Source: VBDM01 sp049802235
GTDB taxonomy: Bacteria > Pseudomonadota > Gammaproteobacteria > Burkholderiales > SG8-39
DNA length: 16,886 bases
Assembly: GCA_049802235.1 (NCBI GenBank)
Contig: JBARMB010000009.1
Span: 1 to 16,886 of the forward strand
Direction: 5' to 3'
Positions 8,110 through 15,343 of this stretch are shown piece by piece (position 1 is the first letter of the stretch; each line of letters starts with the position of its first letter). A program made the position numbers and the translations under genes. The notes below the pieces were generated by a model that worked only from the letters and a program-made list of their open reading frames with translations, did not search any database and was not told the origin of the DNA.

Positions 8110-8859
8110 GTGCTCGAACTCGGACTGCGCGAGGTGCACGCCGGCGAAGAGCAGGCGTGGAACCGGGAGGCGCTTGCGTTGCCCGTGGCCGGCTCCGCGC
8201 TCGCCTGCTGGTGCTACGCGGCGCCCGGCCTCGTGCTCGGCGCGGGTCAGCGCGCCACCGCGGATCTCCAGGCCAGGGCGCGCGAGCGCGGCATCGACGT
8301 CGTCAATAGAATTTCAGGCGGCGGCGCGGTGCTCGCCGGGCCCTGGATGCTCGCGCTGTCGCTGCTGCTCCCTGCTTCTCACCCGGTGGTGCAGTCCGGC
8401 CTGCATGTCGGCTTCCGCCGGCTGGGTGCGGCGCTTTGCCGCGCCTTCGGCGACTTCGGCGTCGCGGCGCGTCCGGCTTCGGAGGCGGACTTGCAGCGCT
8501 CCGGCGCGCGCGCCCGCGAGCGGGATCTGGGCTGGGCATGCTTCGGCGCCGTTTCGCACGGGGAAGCTGTCGATCCCGCCGGCAGAAAGCTGGCCGGACT
8601 CGCGCAATGCCGCAAACAGACCGGCACGCTGCTCGTCGCCGGCGTGCTGCTGAGCGAGCCGGACTGGCCGCTGCTGTGCGAGTTGTTCGCGAAACCGGCG
8701 TCGGTCGGCGAAGCGTTGCGGTCCGGCACCGCCAGCACCGCGTGGCGTCATCCGCGGCCGCCCGATGCCGCTGCGTTCTGCGTCGCCCTGGCGCGGGAAG
8801 TGCGCGCGGAGTTCACCGACAGCGGCGAGAACGGGCGCAGCGGGCGTGGGAGCGCGTGA
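8110..8859 (+). CDS. Lipoate-protein ligase A-like protein
   Basis: 249 residues from a GTG at 8110 with GGAG six bases upstream. LplA/LipB-fold landmarks are LVLGAGQRATADL (41-53), the lipoyl-pocket motif RISGGGAVL (67-75) and CFGAVSHGEAVDPAGRKLAGLAQCRK, with catalytic Lys160. The C-terminal accessory domain of E. coli LplA is missing, as in shorter ligases and octanoyl- or lipoyl-transferases. The family attaches lipoate, via lipoyl-AMP, or octanoate to carrier lysines. Its place 16 bp after the lipoyl-domain gene makes that protein the likely target. Whether it activates free lipoate or transfers an octanoyl group cannot be decided from the sequence. Confidence 0.85.
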   Translation: MLELGLREVHAGEEQAWNREALALPVAGSALACWCYAAPGLVLGAGQRATADLQARARERGIDVVNRISGGGAVLAGPWMLALSLLLPASHPVVQSGLHVGFRRLGAALCRAFGDFGVAARPASEADLQRSGARARERDLGWACFGAVSHGEAVDPAGRKLAGLAQCRKQTGTLLVAGVLLSEPDWPLLCELFAKPASVGEALRSGTASTAWRHPRPPDAAAFCVALAREVRAEFTDSGENGRSGRGSA

Positions 8860-8907
8860 CGGCGCCGTGCGCGTTCAGGGCACGCTCATCGCAACGTATT
8901 TCGCGCA

Positions 8908-8929
8908 TCCAGTCGGCGCGCCGATTGGA
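8908..8929. repeat. Near-perfect palindrome centred on GGCGCGCC
   Basis: The dyad CCAGTCGGCG/CGCCGATTGG (8909-8928) has one mismatch and extends one base pair further on each side. Its left part and left flank (about 8890-8919) also resemble 12777-12812, in the 3' region of the molybdopterin hydroxylase gene. It may be a dispersed palindromic repeat or an inter-operon stem-loop ending the lipoate-ligase transcript; no T-run follows. Confidence 0.5.
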
Positions 8930-8952
8930 AATCCGGGGAAACCGGGGACCGC

Positions 8953-8966
8953 TTGATCCACATCAA
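8953..8966 (+). promoter_or_regulatory. Consensus FNR-type box upstream of the exporter operon
   Basis: TTGAT-CCAC-ATCAA matches the FNR/ANR consensus at all ten specified positions. A -10-like TATCGT (8990-8995) follows after 23 nt, close to the -41.5 activating geometry, placing transcription start near 9002. The first gene begins at 9157, leaving a leader of about 155 nt that carries a palindrome and foldable stems. This is the strongest regulatory site in the window. Confidence 0.65.
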
Positions 8967-9014
8967 CATTGCCATGGCTGCGGCCGCGCTATCGTGTTTA
9001 CGCTTACTGCGACC

Positions 9015-9030
9015 CGCAAACCGGTTTGCG
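9015..9030. promoter_or_regulatory. 16-bp perfect palindrome, candidate LacI-family operator
   Basis: CGCAAACC/GGTTTGCG is a perfect dyad with an AAACCGGTTT core, the kind of site bound by LacI/GalR-family repressors. It lies about 13 nt beyond the inferred start of transcription of the exporter operon, where a bound repressor would block the polymerase. No LacI-type gene is in the window, so the regulator is unidentified. Confidence 0.4.
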
Positions 9031-9111
9031 CTGTCATGATCCTCGTGCCGCTGCCGGAGGGCACAACGGCAAGAGTTTCCGCCTGCGCCCGCAAGTAGTG
9101 GAGAGGAGCGT

Positions 9112-9144
9112 CCCGCGATTTGCGCGGGCAGTTCGCAAATTCGC
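9112..9144 (+). promoter_or_regulatory. Two mutually exclusive RNA stems before the exporter start codon
   Basis: Stem 1 is CCCGCG (9112-9117) with CGCGGG (9123-9128) and a 5-nt loop. Stem 2 is GCGATTTGCG (9115-9124) with CGCAAATTCGC (9134-9144), ten pairs with one bulged T. They share bases and cannot form together. The 3' arm of stem 2 ends beside the probable ribosome-binding site (GGA at 9146-9148) of the membrane fusion gene, so translation control is possible. No known riboswitch is recognised. Confidence 0.3.
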
Positions 9145-9156
9145 CGGAACCGATAG

Positions 9157-10407
9157 ATGACTTCGACCGAAAATCGATCCACGCTTCGCCGCCGATGGTT
9201 CATATGGGCGTTGTGGGCTGCCGCGGCTTTTGCGATCCTGGGTTTTGCCGGGCGCAACCTGATCCTCGGCAATCCGGCGGAGGTCTACGAGGCGGTGCGC
9301 AGCGACCTGATCCAGACCGTCGTGGCGAGCGGGCGCATCATCACGCCGCAACGCGTTTCGGTCGGGGCGGTGATCACCGAGCGGATCGCGCGCATCCCGG
9401 TGGACGAGGGCCAGAGCGTGCGCCGCGGGGACGTCCTGATCGCGCTCGACGACAGGGACGAGCGCGCCGCGCTGGCGCAGGCACAGGCGGCCGTGGCCCA
9501 GGCCGAAGCGAAGCTGCGGCAGTTGCGCGAAGTGGCGTTGCCCGCAGCGGAGCAATCGCTGCTTCAGGCTCAGGCAAATGCGCTGCAGGCGCGCCAGCAG
9601 TATGAACGGATGAAAACGCTCAGAGAACGCGGTTTCGTCGTCCAATCGCAACTGGACGATGCCCAGCGCGGCCTCGACGTGGCGGAGAGCCAGCTCCGCT
9701 CCGCCCGGCTCCAGGTCGAGACCAACGGGCCGGCGGGCAGCGACTACGCGATGGCGCGGACAGCGCTCGAGCAGGCGCGCGCGAACCTGCGCGCGGCGCA
9801 GGCAAAGCTCGAGCAGACGGTGATCCACGCCCCGGTCGACGGCGTCCTCATCGCGCGCGGGGTCGAAGCCGGGGATGTCGTTCAGCCGGGCAAGGAGCTG
9901 ATGGTGCTCGCGCCCGCCGGCGAGACCCAGATCGTGGTCCAGATCGACGAGCGCAACCTCGCGCAGCTCGCGCTCGGTCAGAACGCGCTCGGCTCGGCGG
10001 ATGCGTTTCCCGGCCAGCGCTTCGCGGCGGAGCTGGTCTACATCAATCCGGGGATCGACGCGCTGCGCGGCTCGGTGGAAGTCAAGCTGAAGGTGCCGAA
10101 TCCGCCGGCTTACCTGCGGCAGGACATGACCGTTTCGGTGGACATCGAAGTCGCGCGCCGCGCCGATGCCGTGGTCGTGCCGACGGAGACCGTGCGCGAC
10201 GCGACCGGGCCGCAGCCATGGGTCCTCGCCATCCGCGGCTGGCGGGCCGTTCGTCAGCCGGTGAAGCTGGGCCTGCGCGGGGACAACCGCATCGAGGTAG
10301 TCGAAGGCGTGGAACCGGGCGAAGAGCTGATCCCCGCGACCAACGGATTGGTCAAGGCAGGGCAGCGCGTGCGCGGCGTCGCCCCGGCCGCGGGCGGCGC
10401 CAAGTGA
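9157..10407 (+). CDS. Membrane fusion (periplasmic adaptor) protein of an ABC exporter
   Basis: 416 residues. A short basic N-terminus (LRRRW) and one membrane helix (about 14-32) anchor the protein in the inner membrane. A barrel-sandwich half (TVVASGRIITPQRVSVGA to VRRGDVLIALDDRDERAA) leads into an Ala/Gln/Arg-rich coiled-coil hairpin (about 105-220). The second half begins at VIHAPVDGVLIARGVEAGDVV and is followed by beta-barrel and membrane-proximal domains. This is the HlyD/MacA/DevB architecture. It should join the overlapping permease and ATPase and reach an outer-membrane TolC-type channel, none of which is encoded in the window. The start codon overlaps the end of a structured leader, and the stop overlaps the permease start by 4 bp (GTGA), a sign of coupled translation. 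The cargo is unknown. Confidence 0.9.
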   Translation: MTSTENRSTLRRRWFIWALWAAAAFAILGFAGRNLILGNPAEVYEAVRSDLIQTVVASGRIITPQRVSVGAVITERIARIPVDEGQSVRRGDVLIALDDRDERAALAQAQAAVAQAEAKLRQLREVALPAAEQSLLQAQANALQARQQYERMKTLRERGFVVQSQLDDAQRGLDVAESQLRSARLQVETNGPAGSDYAMARTALEQARANLRAAQAKLEQTVIHAPVDGVLIARGVEAGDVVQPGKELMVLAPAGETQIVVQIDERNLAQLALGQNALGSADAFPGQRFAAELVYINPGIDALRGSVEVKLKVPNPPAYLRQDMTVSVDIEVARRADAVVVPTETVRDATGPQPWVLAIRGWRAVRQPVKLGLRGDNRIEVVEGVEPGEELIPATNGLVKAGQRVRGVAPAAGGAK

Positions 10408-11630
10408 ACCGCCTCGCGCCTTTCGAGTGGATCGCCGCGATGCGCTTCATGCGCGAAGGCATGGTGCAGACGCTGCTCATCATCCTCGGCGTCAGCCTGG
10501 GCGTGGCTGTCATCGTGTTCATGTCGGCGGCGCTCGCCGGAATGCAGGCGAACATCATCCGGCGCACGCTGAATTACATGGCGCCCATCGTCGTGATCCC
10601 TCCCGATCAGGTCGCGCGGCCGCTTCGGGGCGGGAACGCGCAGGGAACGGCTGCGCTGGTGCAACCCCGGTCGCAGCAGTTGCGCTCCATCGATCAGTGG
10701 CAGAAGGTGCGCGCGCAAATCGAGCGGCTGCCGGGCGTGATCGCGGTCACGCCGGTCGTTTCCGGGCCGGGCTTTGCGCTGCGCGGGGACGCGAACAAGG
10801 CCGTCAGCATCACCGGCATCGACCCCGAGTCGTACATGCGGGTCATCGCGCTCGCCGACAAGATCGTCGCCGGGCGGCTGAGCCTCGCCTCTTCGGACAT
10901 TGTCATCGGCACCGAGCTGGCAAGGGATCTGGGCGCGAACGTCGGCGACAAGTTGCGGCTCACCACCGCGACGGGGGCGACGGCGACGCTGAACGTCACC
11001 GGCATCTTCGATTTCGGCAACAAGGGGGTGAACGAGCGCAACGTCTACATCAGCTTTCGCGTTGCGCAGAACCTGCTCGACCTCGTCGGCGGCATCTCCA
11101 GCATCGAGATCAAGGTCCGGGACCCGTACGAAGCCGAGACCATCGCCCAGACGATCCAGGCCGAGACCGGGCAGGAAGCCGACAGCTGGATCAAGACCAA
11201 CGCCCAGTTTTTCACCGCGATGGCGGCCCAGATCCTCACCAACACGCTGATCCGGTTCTTCGTCGGACTCACGGCGGCGCTCGGCATCGCGAGCGTGCTG
11301 GTCGTTTCCGTCGTGCAGAAATCCAAGGAGATCGGCATCCTGCGCGCCATGGGCACCTCGCGCGGGCAAGTGCTGCGTCTGTTTCTGCTCCAGGGGGCAG
11401 TCATGGGACTGGTCGGGTCCGTGATCGGCTCGGCGCTGTCCTACGTATTCCTCCTCGCTTTTCGCGGCATCGCAAGGAACCCGGATGGCACGCCGATGTT
11501 CATCATCGAGATCGAGCCCTCGCTCTTGGCGATGGCCGCGGTCGGCGCAACGCTGGTGGGAATTCTCGCGGCCATGGCGCCCGCGCGACGGGCGGCGCGA
11601 TTGGATCCGGCGGTGGCCATTCGTGGCTGA
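10404..11630 (+). CDS. MacB/DevC/LolE-type ABC transporter permease
   Basis: 408 residues from a GTG overlapping the previous stop. The layout is one N-terminal membrane helix (about 22-45), a large periplasmic domain of the MacB core type (about 46-275), and three C-terminal helices (about 281-304, 327-352, 372-393) forming an FtsX domain. The cytoplasmic loop QKSKEIGILRAMGTSRGQV is the conserved coupling segment that contacts the ATPase, and the end APARRAARLDPAVAIRG is the classic family terminus. Four helices and no fused ATPase match DevC/LolCE rather than full-length MacB. These are mechanotransmission exporters that drive substrate from the periplasm through the adaptor rather than across the inner membrane. 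Confidence 0.92.
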   Translation: MNRLAPFEWIAAMRFMREGMVQTLLIILGVSLGVAVIVFMSAALAGMQANIIRRTLNYMAPIVVIPPDQVARPLRGGNAQGTAALVQPRSQQLRSIDQWQKVRAQIERLPGVIAVTPVVSGPGFALRGDANKAVSITGIDPESYMRVIALADKIVAGRLSLASSDIVIGTELARDLGANVGDKLRLTTATGATATLNVTGIFDFGNKGVNERNVYISFRVAQNLLDLVGGISSIEIKVRDPYEAETIAQTIQAETGQEADSWIKTNAQFFTAMAAQILTNTLIRFFVGLTAALGIASVLVVSVVQKSKEIGILRAMGTSRGQVLRLFLLQGAVMGLVGSVIGSALSYVFLLAFRGIARNPDGTPMFIIEIEPSLLAMAAVGATLVGILAAMAPARRAARLDPAVAIRG

Positions 11631-12396
11631 AACGCGCGTGGCTGAATCAGGCGCTCCGGAGACGCTGCGCCTCGAGGGCGTGCGCAAGTCCTACAACACC
11701 GGCACGCCGACGGAGATCGAGGTCCTGCACGGCATCGACCTCGTCCTGCGGCATGGCGAATTCGCGGCGCTGGTCGGTCCCTCCGGCGGCGGCAAGAGCA
11801 CGCTGCTCAACGTCGTCGGGCTGCTCGACCCGCCCGACGGCGGGCGGATTTTCATCGCCGGGCAGGAAACGAGCGCACTCGATGACGCCGAGCGCACGCG
11901 CCTGCGCGGCCGCTCGATCGGCTTCGTGTTCCAGTACCATTATCTGCTGCCGGCTTTCACGGCGATCGAGAACGTGATGATGCCGGCCCTGGCCGCGCGC
12001 GGTCGGCCGGACGACGAGATGCGCGATGCCGCGGCGGCGCTGCTCGACAAGGTCGGACTCACGCCCTGGCGCGACAGCAGGGCGACCGAGATCTCGGGCG
12101 GCCAGCAGCAGCGCGTCGCCGTCGCCCGCGCGCTCGCCATGAAACCCGGGCTGGTGCTTGCGGACGAGCCGACCGGCAACCTCGACACCCGGTCCGCGGA
12201 CGGCGTCTTCGACCTGCTGCGCGAGGTGAACGAGACCAGCGCCACGACTTTCCTGATCGTCACGCACGACCCGCGCCTGGCGCAGCGCTGCGACCGCATC
12301 ATCGAACTTGTGGACGGCCGCATCGTCTCCGACCGGCCGAATCCGGACGTAGTCCGGCACAGCCTGACGGTTTCCGCTAACAGGGTGACTGCATGA
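11623..12396 (+). CDS. ABC exporter ATPase, LolD/DevA/MacB type
   Basis: 257 residues from a GTG at 11623 that overlaps the permease stop by 8 bp; a second in-frame GTG at 11638 could also serve. Motifs in order are Walker A GPSGGGKST (52-60), Q-loop FVFQYHYLLPAFTAIENVMM, signature SGGQQQR, Walker B LVLADEPTGNLDT and H-loop VTHDPR. FQYHYLLP and PTGNLD are typical of the LolD/MacB group. The gene order adaptor, permease, ATPase is that of DevBCA. The tail after LVDGRIVSD (about 18 residues, NPDVVRHSLTVSANRVTA) goes beyond the usual end. The stop TGA overlaps an ATG that opens a decayed ATPase fragment. Confidence 0.93.
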   Translation: MAETRVAESGAPETLRLEGVRKSYNTGTPTEIEVLHGIDLVLRHGEFAALVGPSGGGKSTLLNVVGLLDPPDGGRIFIAGQETSALDDAERTRLRGRSIGFVFQYHYLLPAFTAIENVMMPALAARGRPDDEMRDAAAALLDKVGLTPWRDSRATEISGGQQQRVAVARALAMKPGLVLADEPTGNLDTRSADGVFDLLREVNETSATTFLIVTHDPRLAQRCDRIIELVDGRIVSDRPNPDVVRHSLTVSANRVTA

Positions 12397-12581
12397 AATC
12401 CGTCAAGCTGCTCGCGACGCTGCTGACGCCCGCTTCGGGAACCGCCCTCGTGGCGGGATTTGACATCGTCGAGTCCCCGGGCGAAGCACGACGTCGGTCG
12501 CAAGGAAGCGCCTCGACACTGTCCGTCGCGTCGCCACAGCGGCCGCTAGACTCTGCAATGCCGTCGCTACCGGGGCGGTGA
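12393..12581 (+). pseudogene. Remnant of a DrrA-type ABC ATPase
   Basis: A 62-codon frame starts at an ATG overlapping the exporter ATPase stop (ATGA). Its first part reads KSVKLLATLLTPASG, then TALVAGFDIVESPGEARRR. This is the stretch that follows Walker A in DrrA/NatA-type drug-export ATPases (GKST..KLLATLL-P-SG-A-VAGFD). Walker A is cut to KS, and after about 12498 the similarity ends in unrelated sequence. No signature, Walker B or H-loop is present, so it cannot be an active ATPase. It is not a duplicate of the neighbouring LolD-type gene, whose corresponding segment differs. A short coupled peptide cannot be excluded but is less likely. Confidence 0.6.
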
Positions 12582-12585
12582 CGCC

Positions 12586-14898
12586 CTACAGGGGCGCGGA
12601 GGCGCGCAGCGCGCGCCACAGCCGGTCCGGCGTCACCGGCATGTCGAGGTCTTTCACGCCGGCGGGCCGCACTGCGCCGAGGATCGCGTTCATGACCGCG
12701 GGCAGCGCGCCCGAGGTCCCCGACTCGCCCACGCCCTTCGCGCCGAGCGCGTTCGACTGCGTCGGCACCGCATGCTCGCCGCAGCGGATTTCCCGCATCC
12801 AGTCGGCGCGCGGCATCGGGTAGTCGAGGAAACTCGCGGTGAGCAGTTGCCCGTTCTCGTCGTAGACGGCGTGCTCGCCGAGCGCCTGCCCGACGCCCTG
12901 CATGACCCCGCCGTGGACTTGCCCCTCGACGCTGGCGTGATCGACGACGTTGCCGATGTCGTCCACCGTGGCGTAGCCGACGACTTCGACGATGCCGGTG
13001 TCGGGATCGATCTCGACCTCGGCGATGTGGCAGCCGTTCGGAAACGTCGCGCCGAACGTGCCTTCGGCGAGGCAATCCATGGGATGTGATGCGGGATGCG
13101 GCGAGCCGGCGTCGACTTGCGCGGCGAGCTTCTGCGCCAGCTCGAAAAATCCGATGCTCCTGCCGCCGGCGTGGAAGGCGCCGCTCCGATACTCAAGCGC
13201 CGCCGATTCGGCGCCGAGCGCCGCCGCCGCGTGCGGCTTCGCCGTTTCGACGAGCTTCGACGAGAGCAGCTTGAAGGCGCTGCCCGCGCCGTAGAGCGAG
13301 CGCGAGCCGCCGGTGCCGTTGCCCACTACCTGCAGGTCCGGGTCGCCTTCGTGGAAACGGATGCGCTCATCCGTCACGCCGAGGCCGTCGGTGACGATGC
13401 GAACGAACGTGGTCTCGTGGCCCTGGCCGGTGGACTGCGACACGGCGTACAGGTGCAGGTCGCCGCTTTTGTCGAAGCGCGCGAACACCTGGTCCTTGGG
13501 CGCGAGGCCGGGCGCGCTGATCTCGAGAAAAGTGGCGATTCCGATTCCGCGCAGGCGCCCGGCGCGCTTCGAGCGCTCGCGCCGCACCGGAAATCCGTTC
13601 CAGTCGGCGAGCTTCAACGCCTTGTCCATCACCGCGGCGAACTCGCCGCAGTCGTAGGTGGTGCCGTTCGCCGTCTTGTACGGCATCGCTTCCGGCGGGA
13701 TGAAATTCTTCCGGCGCAGCTCGATCGGATCGAAGCCGTGCTCGGCGGCGGCGTGATCCACCAGCCGCTCGATGGCGTAGGCGATGTCCGGGCGCCCCGC
13801 GCCGCGGTAGGCCGACACCGGCGTCGCGTTCGAGTAGGCGACGCGCGTGTGCGCGTACATCGCCGGGATGCGGTACACGCCGCCCATGGTGATGGTGATG
13901 TTGCGCGTGCCGATCTGCGCGCCGAAGGGCGTCGCATAGGCGCCGAGGTCGGCCGTGTCCTCGAAGCGCAGCGCAAGGAATTTTCCGTCGCGGTCGAGCG
14001 CGAATTCGCCGGTGAGCGCGAGGCCGCGGCCGTGGTTGTCCGAGAGGAACACCTCGGAGCGCATCGCCACCCATTTCACCGGGCGGCCGAGCTGCTGCGC
14101 TGCGAGCATTACCGCGACGTGCTCGGGGTAGGAGAAGCTGCGGATGCCGAAGCTGCCGCCCACGTCCTGGGTGACGACGCGAATTTTCTCCGGCGGCAGT
14201 CCCGTCGCCGCGGCGAGAAGGCCGCGCATGCCGTTCATTCCCTGGCTGGGGGTGTACACGGTGAACACGCCGCTCGCCGCATCGCACGCGGCGAGGAACG
14301 CGCGCGGCTCGATCGGGTTGCCGACGAGACGCTGGCTGCGCACCGTCAGGCGCGTGCGCAATGCGGCGCGGGCGAACGCCGCCTCGACCGCGGCGCGATC
14401 GCCGGTTTCATATTCGAAGGCGAGATTACCGGGCGCCTCCTCGTGCAGCTGCGGCGCGTCCGCGCGCGTCGCCGCGTCGAATCCGACCGCAGGCGGCAGG
14501 TCGCGGTACTCGACCGCGATCTCCTCGGCTGCGTCCTGGGCCTGCGCGACGCTATCGGCAACGACGAGCGCCACGGGCTGGCCGACGTAATGCACGCGCC
14601 GGGTCGCCAGCGCCGGCCAGAAGGGCTTGCGCATCTTCTGCCCGCCGACGCCTTCGTAGGAAACGCCGCCGGGAAGCGACTTCCATCCGGCTGCCGCGAG
14701 ATCGGCGCCGGCGAGAACCAGGCGCACGCCGGGCCGCGCCCTCGCCGCGGCTGCATCGAGCGAAAGAATTTCCGCGTGCGCGCGGTCGGCGCGCAGCACG
14801 CCGGCGTGCAATTGCCCGGGAAGATTCCAGTCGGCGGTGTAGCGGCCCTTGCCGGTCAGCAGGCGCTCGTCTTCGCGGCGAATTGTTTTTTCAGTCAT
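12586..14898 (-). CDS. Xanthine dehydrogenase/CO dehydrogenase family molybdopterin-binding subunit (form II, CoxL-like)
   Basis: 770 residues, full family length. It has an N-terminal hammerhead domain (RREDERLLTGKGRYTADW; later HYVGQPVALVVADS) and the molybdenum cofactor domains with QDVGGSFGIRSFSYPEH (244-260), SAYRGAGRPDIAYAIERL (362-379) and GVGESGTSGALP (722-733), where Glu725 is the expected catalytic base. The AYRGAGR loop marks form II; true CO dehydrogenase has AYxCSFR, so CO oxidation is unlikely. Members hydroxylate aldehydes, purines or N-heterocycles in the cytosol and normally need an FAD subunit and a 2Fe-2S subunit. Neither is encoded beside it: downstream lies an ATPase remnant and upstream an IS91-like fragment. 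The ATG at 14898 has no strong ribosome-binding site. The substrate is unknown. Confidence 0.93.
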   Translation of the reverse strand: MTEKTIRREDERLLTGKGRYTADWNLPGQLHAGVLRADRAHAEILSLDAAAARARPGVRLVLAGADLAAAGWKSLPGGVSYEGVGGQKMRKPFWPALATRRVHYVGQPVALVVADSVAQAQDAAEEIAVEYRDLPPAVGFDAATRADAPQLHEEAPGNLAFEYETGDRAAVEAAFARAALRTRLTVRSQRLVGNPIEPRAFLAACDAASGVFTVYTPSQGMNGMRGLLAAATGLPPEKIRVVTQDVGGSFGIRSFSYPEHVAVMLAAQQLGRPVKWVAMRSEVFLSDNHGRGLALTGEFALDRDGKFLALRFEDTADLGAYATPFGAQIGTRNITITMGGVYRIPAMYAHTRVAYSNATPVSAYRGAGRPDIAYAIERLVDHAAAEHGFDPIELRRKNFIPPEAMPYKTANGTTYDCGEFAAVMDKALKLADWNGFPVRRERSKRAGRLRGIGIATFLEISAPGLAPKDQVFARFDKSGDLHLYAVSQSTGQGHETTFVRIVTDGLGVTDERIRFHEGDPDLQVVGNGTGGSRSLYGAGSAFKLLSSKLVETAKPHAAAALGAESAALEYRSGAFHAGGRSIGFFELAQKLAAQVDAGSPHPASHPMDCLAEGTFGATFPNGCHIAEVEIDPDTGIVEVVGYATVDDIGNVVDHASVEGQVHGGVMQGVGQALGEHAVYDENGQLLTASFLDYPMPRADWMREIRCGEHAVPTQSNALGAKGVGESGTSGALPAVMNAILGAVRPAGVKDLDMPVTPDRLWRALRASAPL

Positions 14899-14991
14899 GG
14901 AGTTGTGCGAATCGAAAAAAGCCGGATTGTCTCAAATTTCCGCTGCCGGAGTATTCCGCCTGATCGAACCGCGTCCCGACCCACGCATGCC

Positions 14992-15153
14992 GTGACTCGC
15001 CGAAGGCGAGCCGACGGCGCGGCGCTGACCCGGCGTGGTCTGCGCGAGCGGGAAGACGCGCAGGCCATGGGCGCCCGGGATCGCAGTGGGGGCTTCTCGC
15101 TCGATGCCAGCGTACGCATCGAAGCGGACGACCGCCAGGGTCTGGAGCGACTC
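14992..15153 (+). mobile_element. IS91/IS801-like transposase fragment
   Basis: In one frame the translation contains ALTRRGLREREDAQAMG followed by GGFSLDASVRIEADDRQG and LERL. This matches the internal segment of IS91-family (Y2/Rep-type) transposases just before the LLRYCARP motif (typical form: GGFSVDASVRIEAxDRxGLERLLRYC). Here LERL is followed by PRRKRESR, so similarity breaks at about 15153. The zinc-finger N-terminus and the catalytic tyrosines are absent. It is a dead internal fragment lying 93 bp upstream of the hydroxylase gene. Which end of the original element lay where cannot be told. Confidence 0.75.
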
Positions 15154-15183
15154 CCGCGCCGGAAGCGCGAGTCCCGATCATAT

Positions 15184-15200
15184 ATTTGCGATTTGCGATT
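15184..15200 (+). repeat. Short 7-bp tandem repeat at the edge of the transposase fragment
   Basis: ATTTGCG occurs twice in tandem, followed by ATT. It sits 30 bp past the last recognisable transposase codon, where base composition turns more AT-rich than the neighbourhood. The stretch 15201-15343 shows no recognisable gene; a short inverted repeat ATTCC-N7-GGAAT lies at 15315-15331 and a lone TTGACA at 15334-15339. Confidence 0.4.
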
Positions 15201-15343
15201 GACTGCGTCTACCAGGCCCGGAGATACTGCCGAAGGTGCCGCTGAATTTCCTATCCTTAACTCGACACCCCTTAGAGCATCGGTGCAGGAATCTCGCTTA
15301 GAAAGGACTTTTGCATTCCTTCGAGCGGAATATTTGACACGCT

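Noticed and set aside
8969..9160. 63-codon plus-strand frame in the exporter leader
   Set aside because: It would start before the predicted transcription start, spans the palindrome and stems, has no family resemblance and lacks a ribosome-binding site.
12586..14898. Aerobic carbon monoxide dehydrogenase (true CoxL)
   Set aside because: The active-site loop is AYRGAGR, not AYxCSFR, and neither coxM nor coxS is adjacent.
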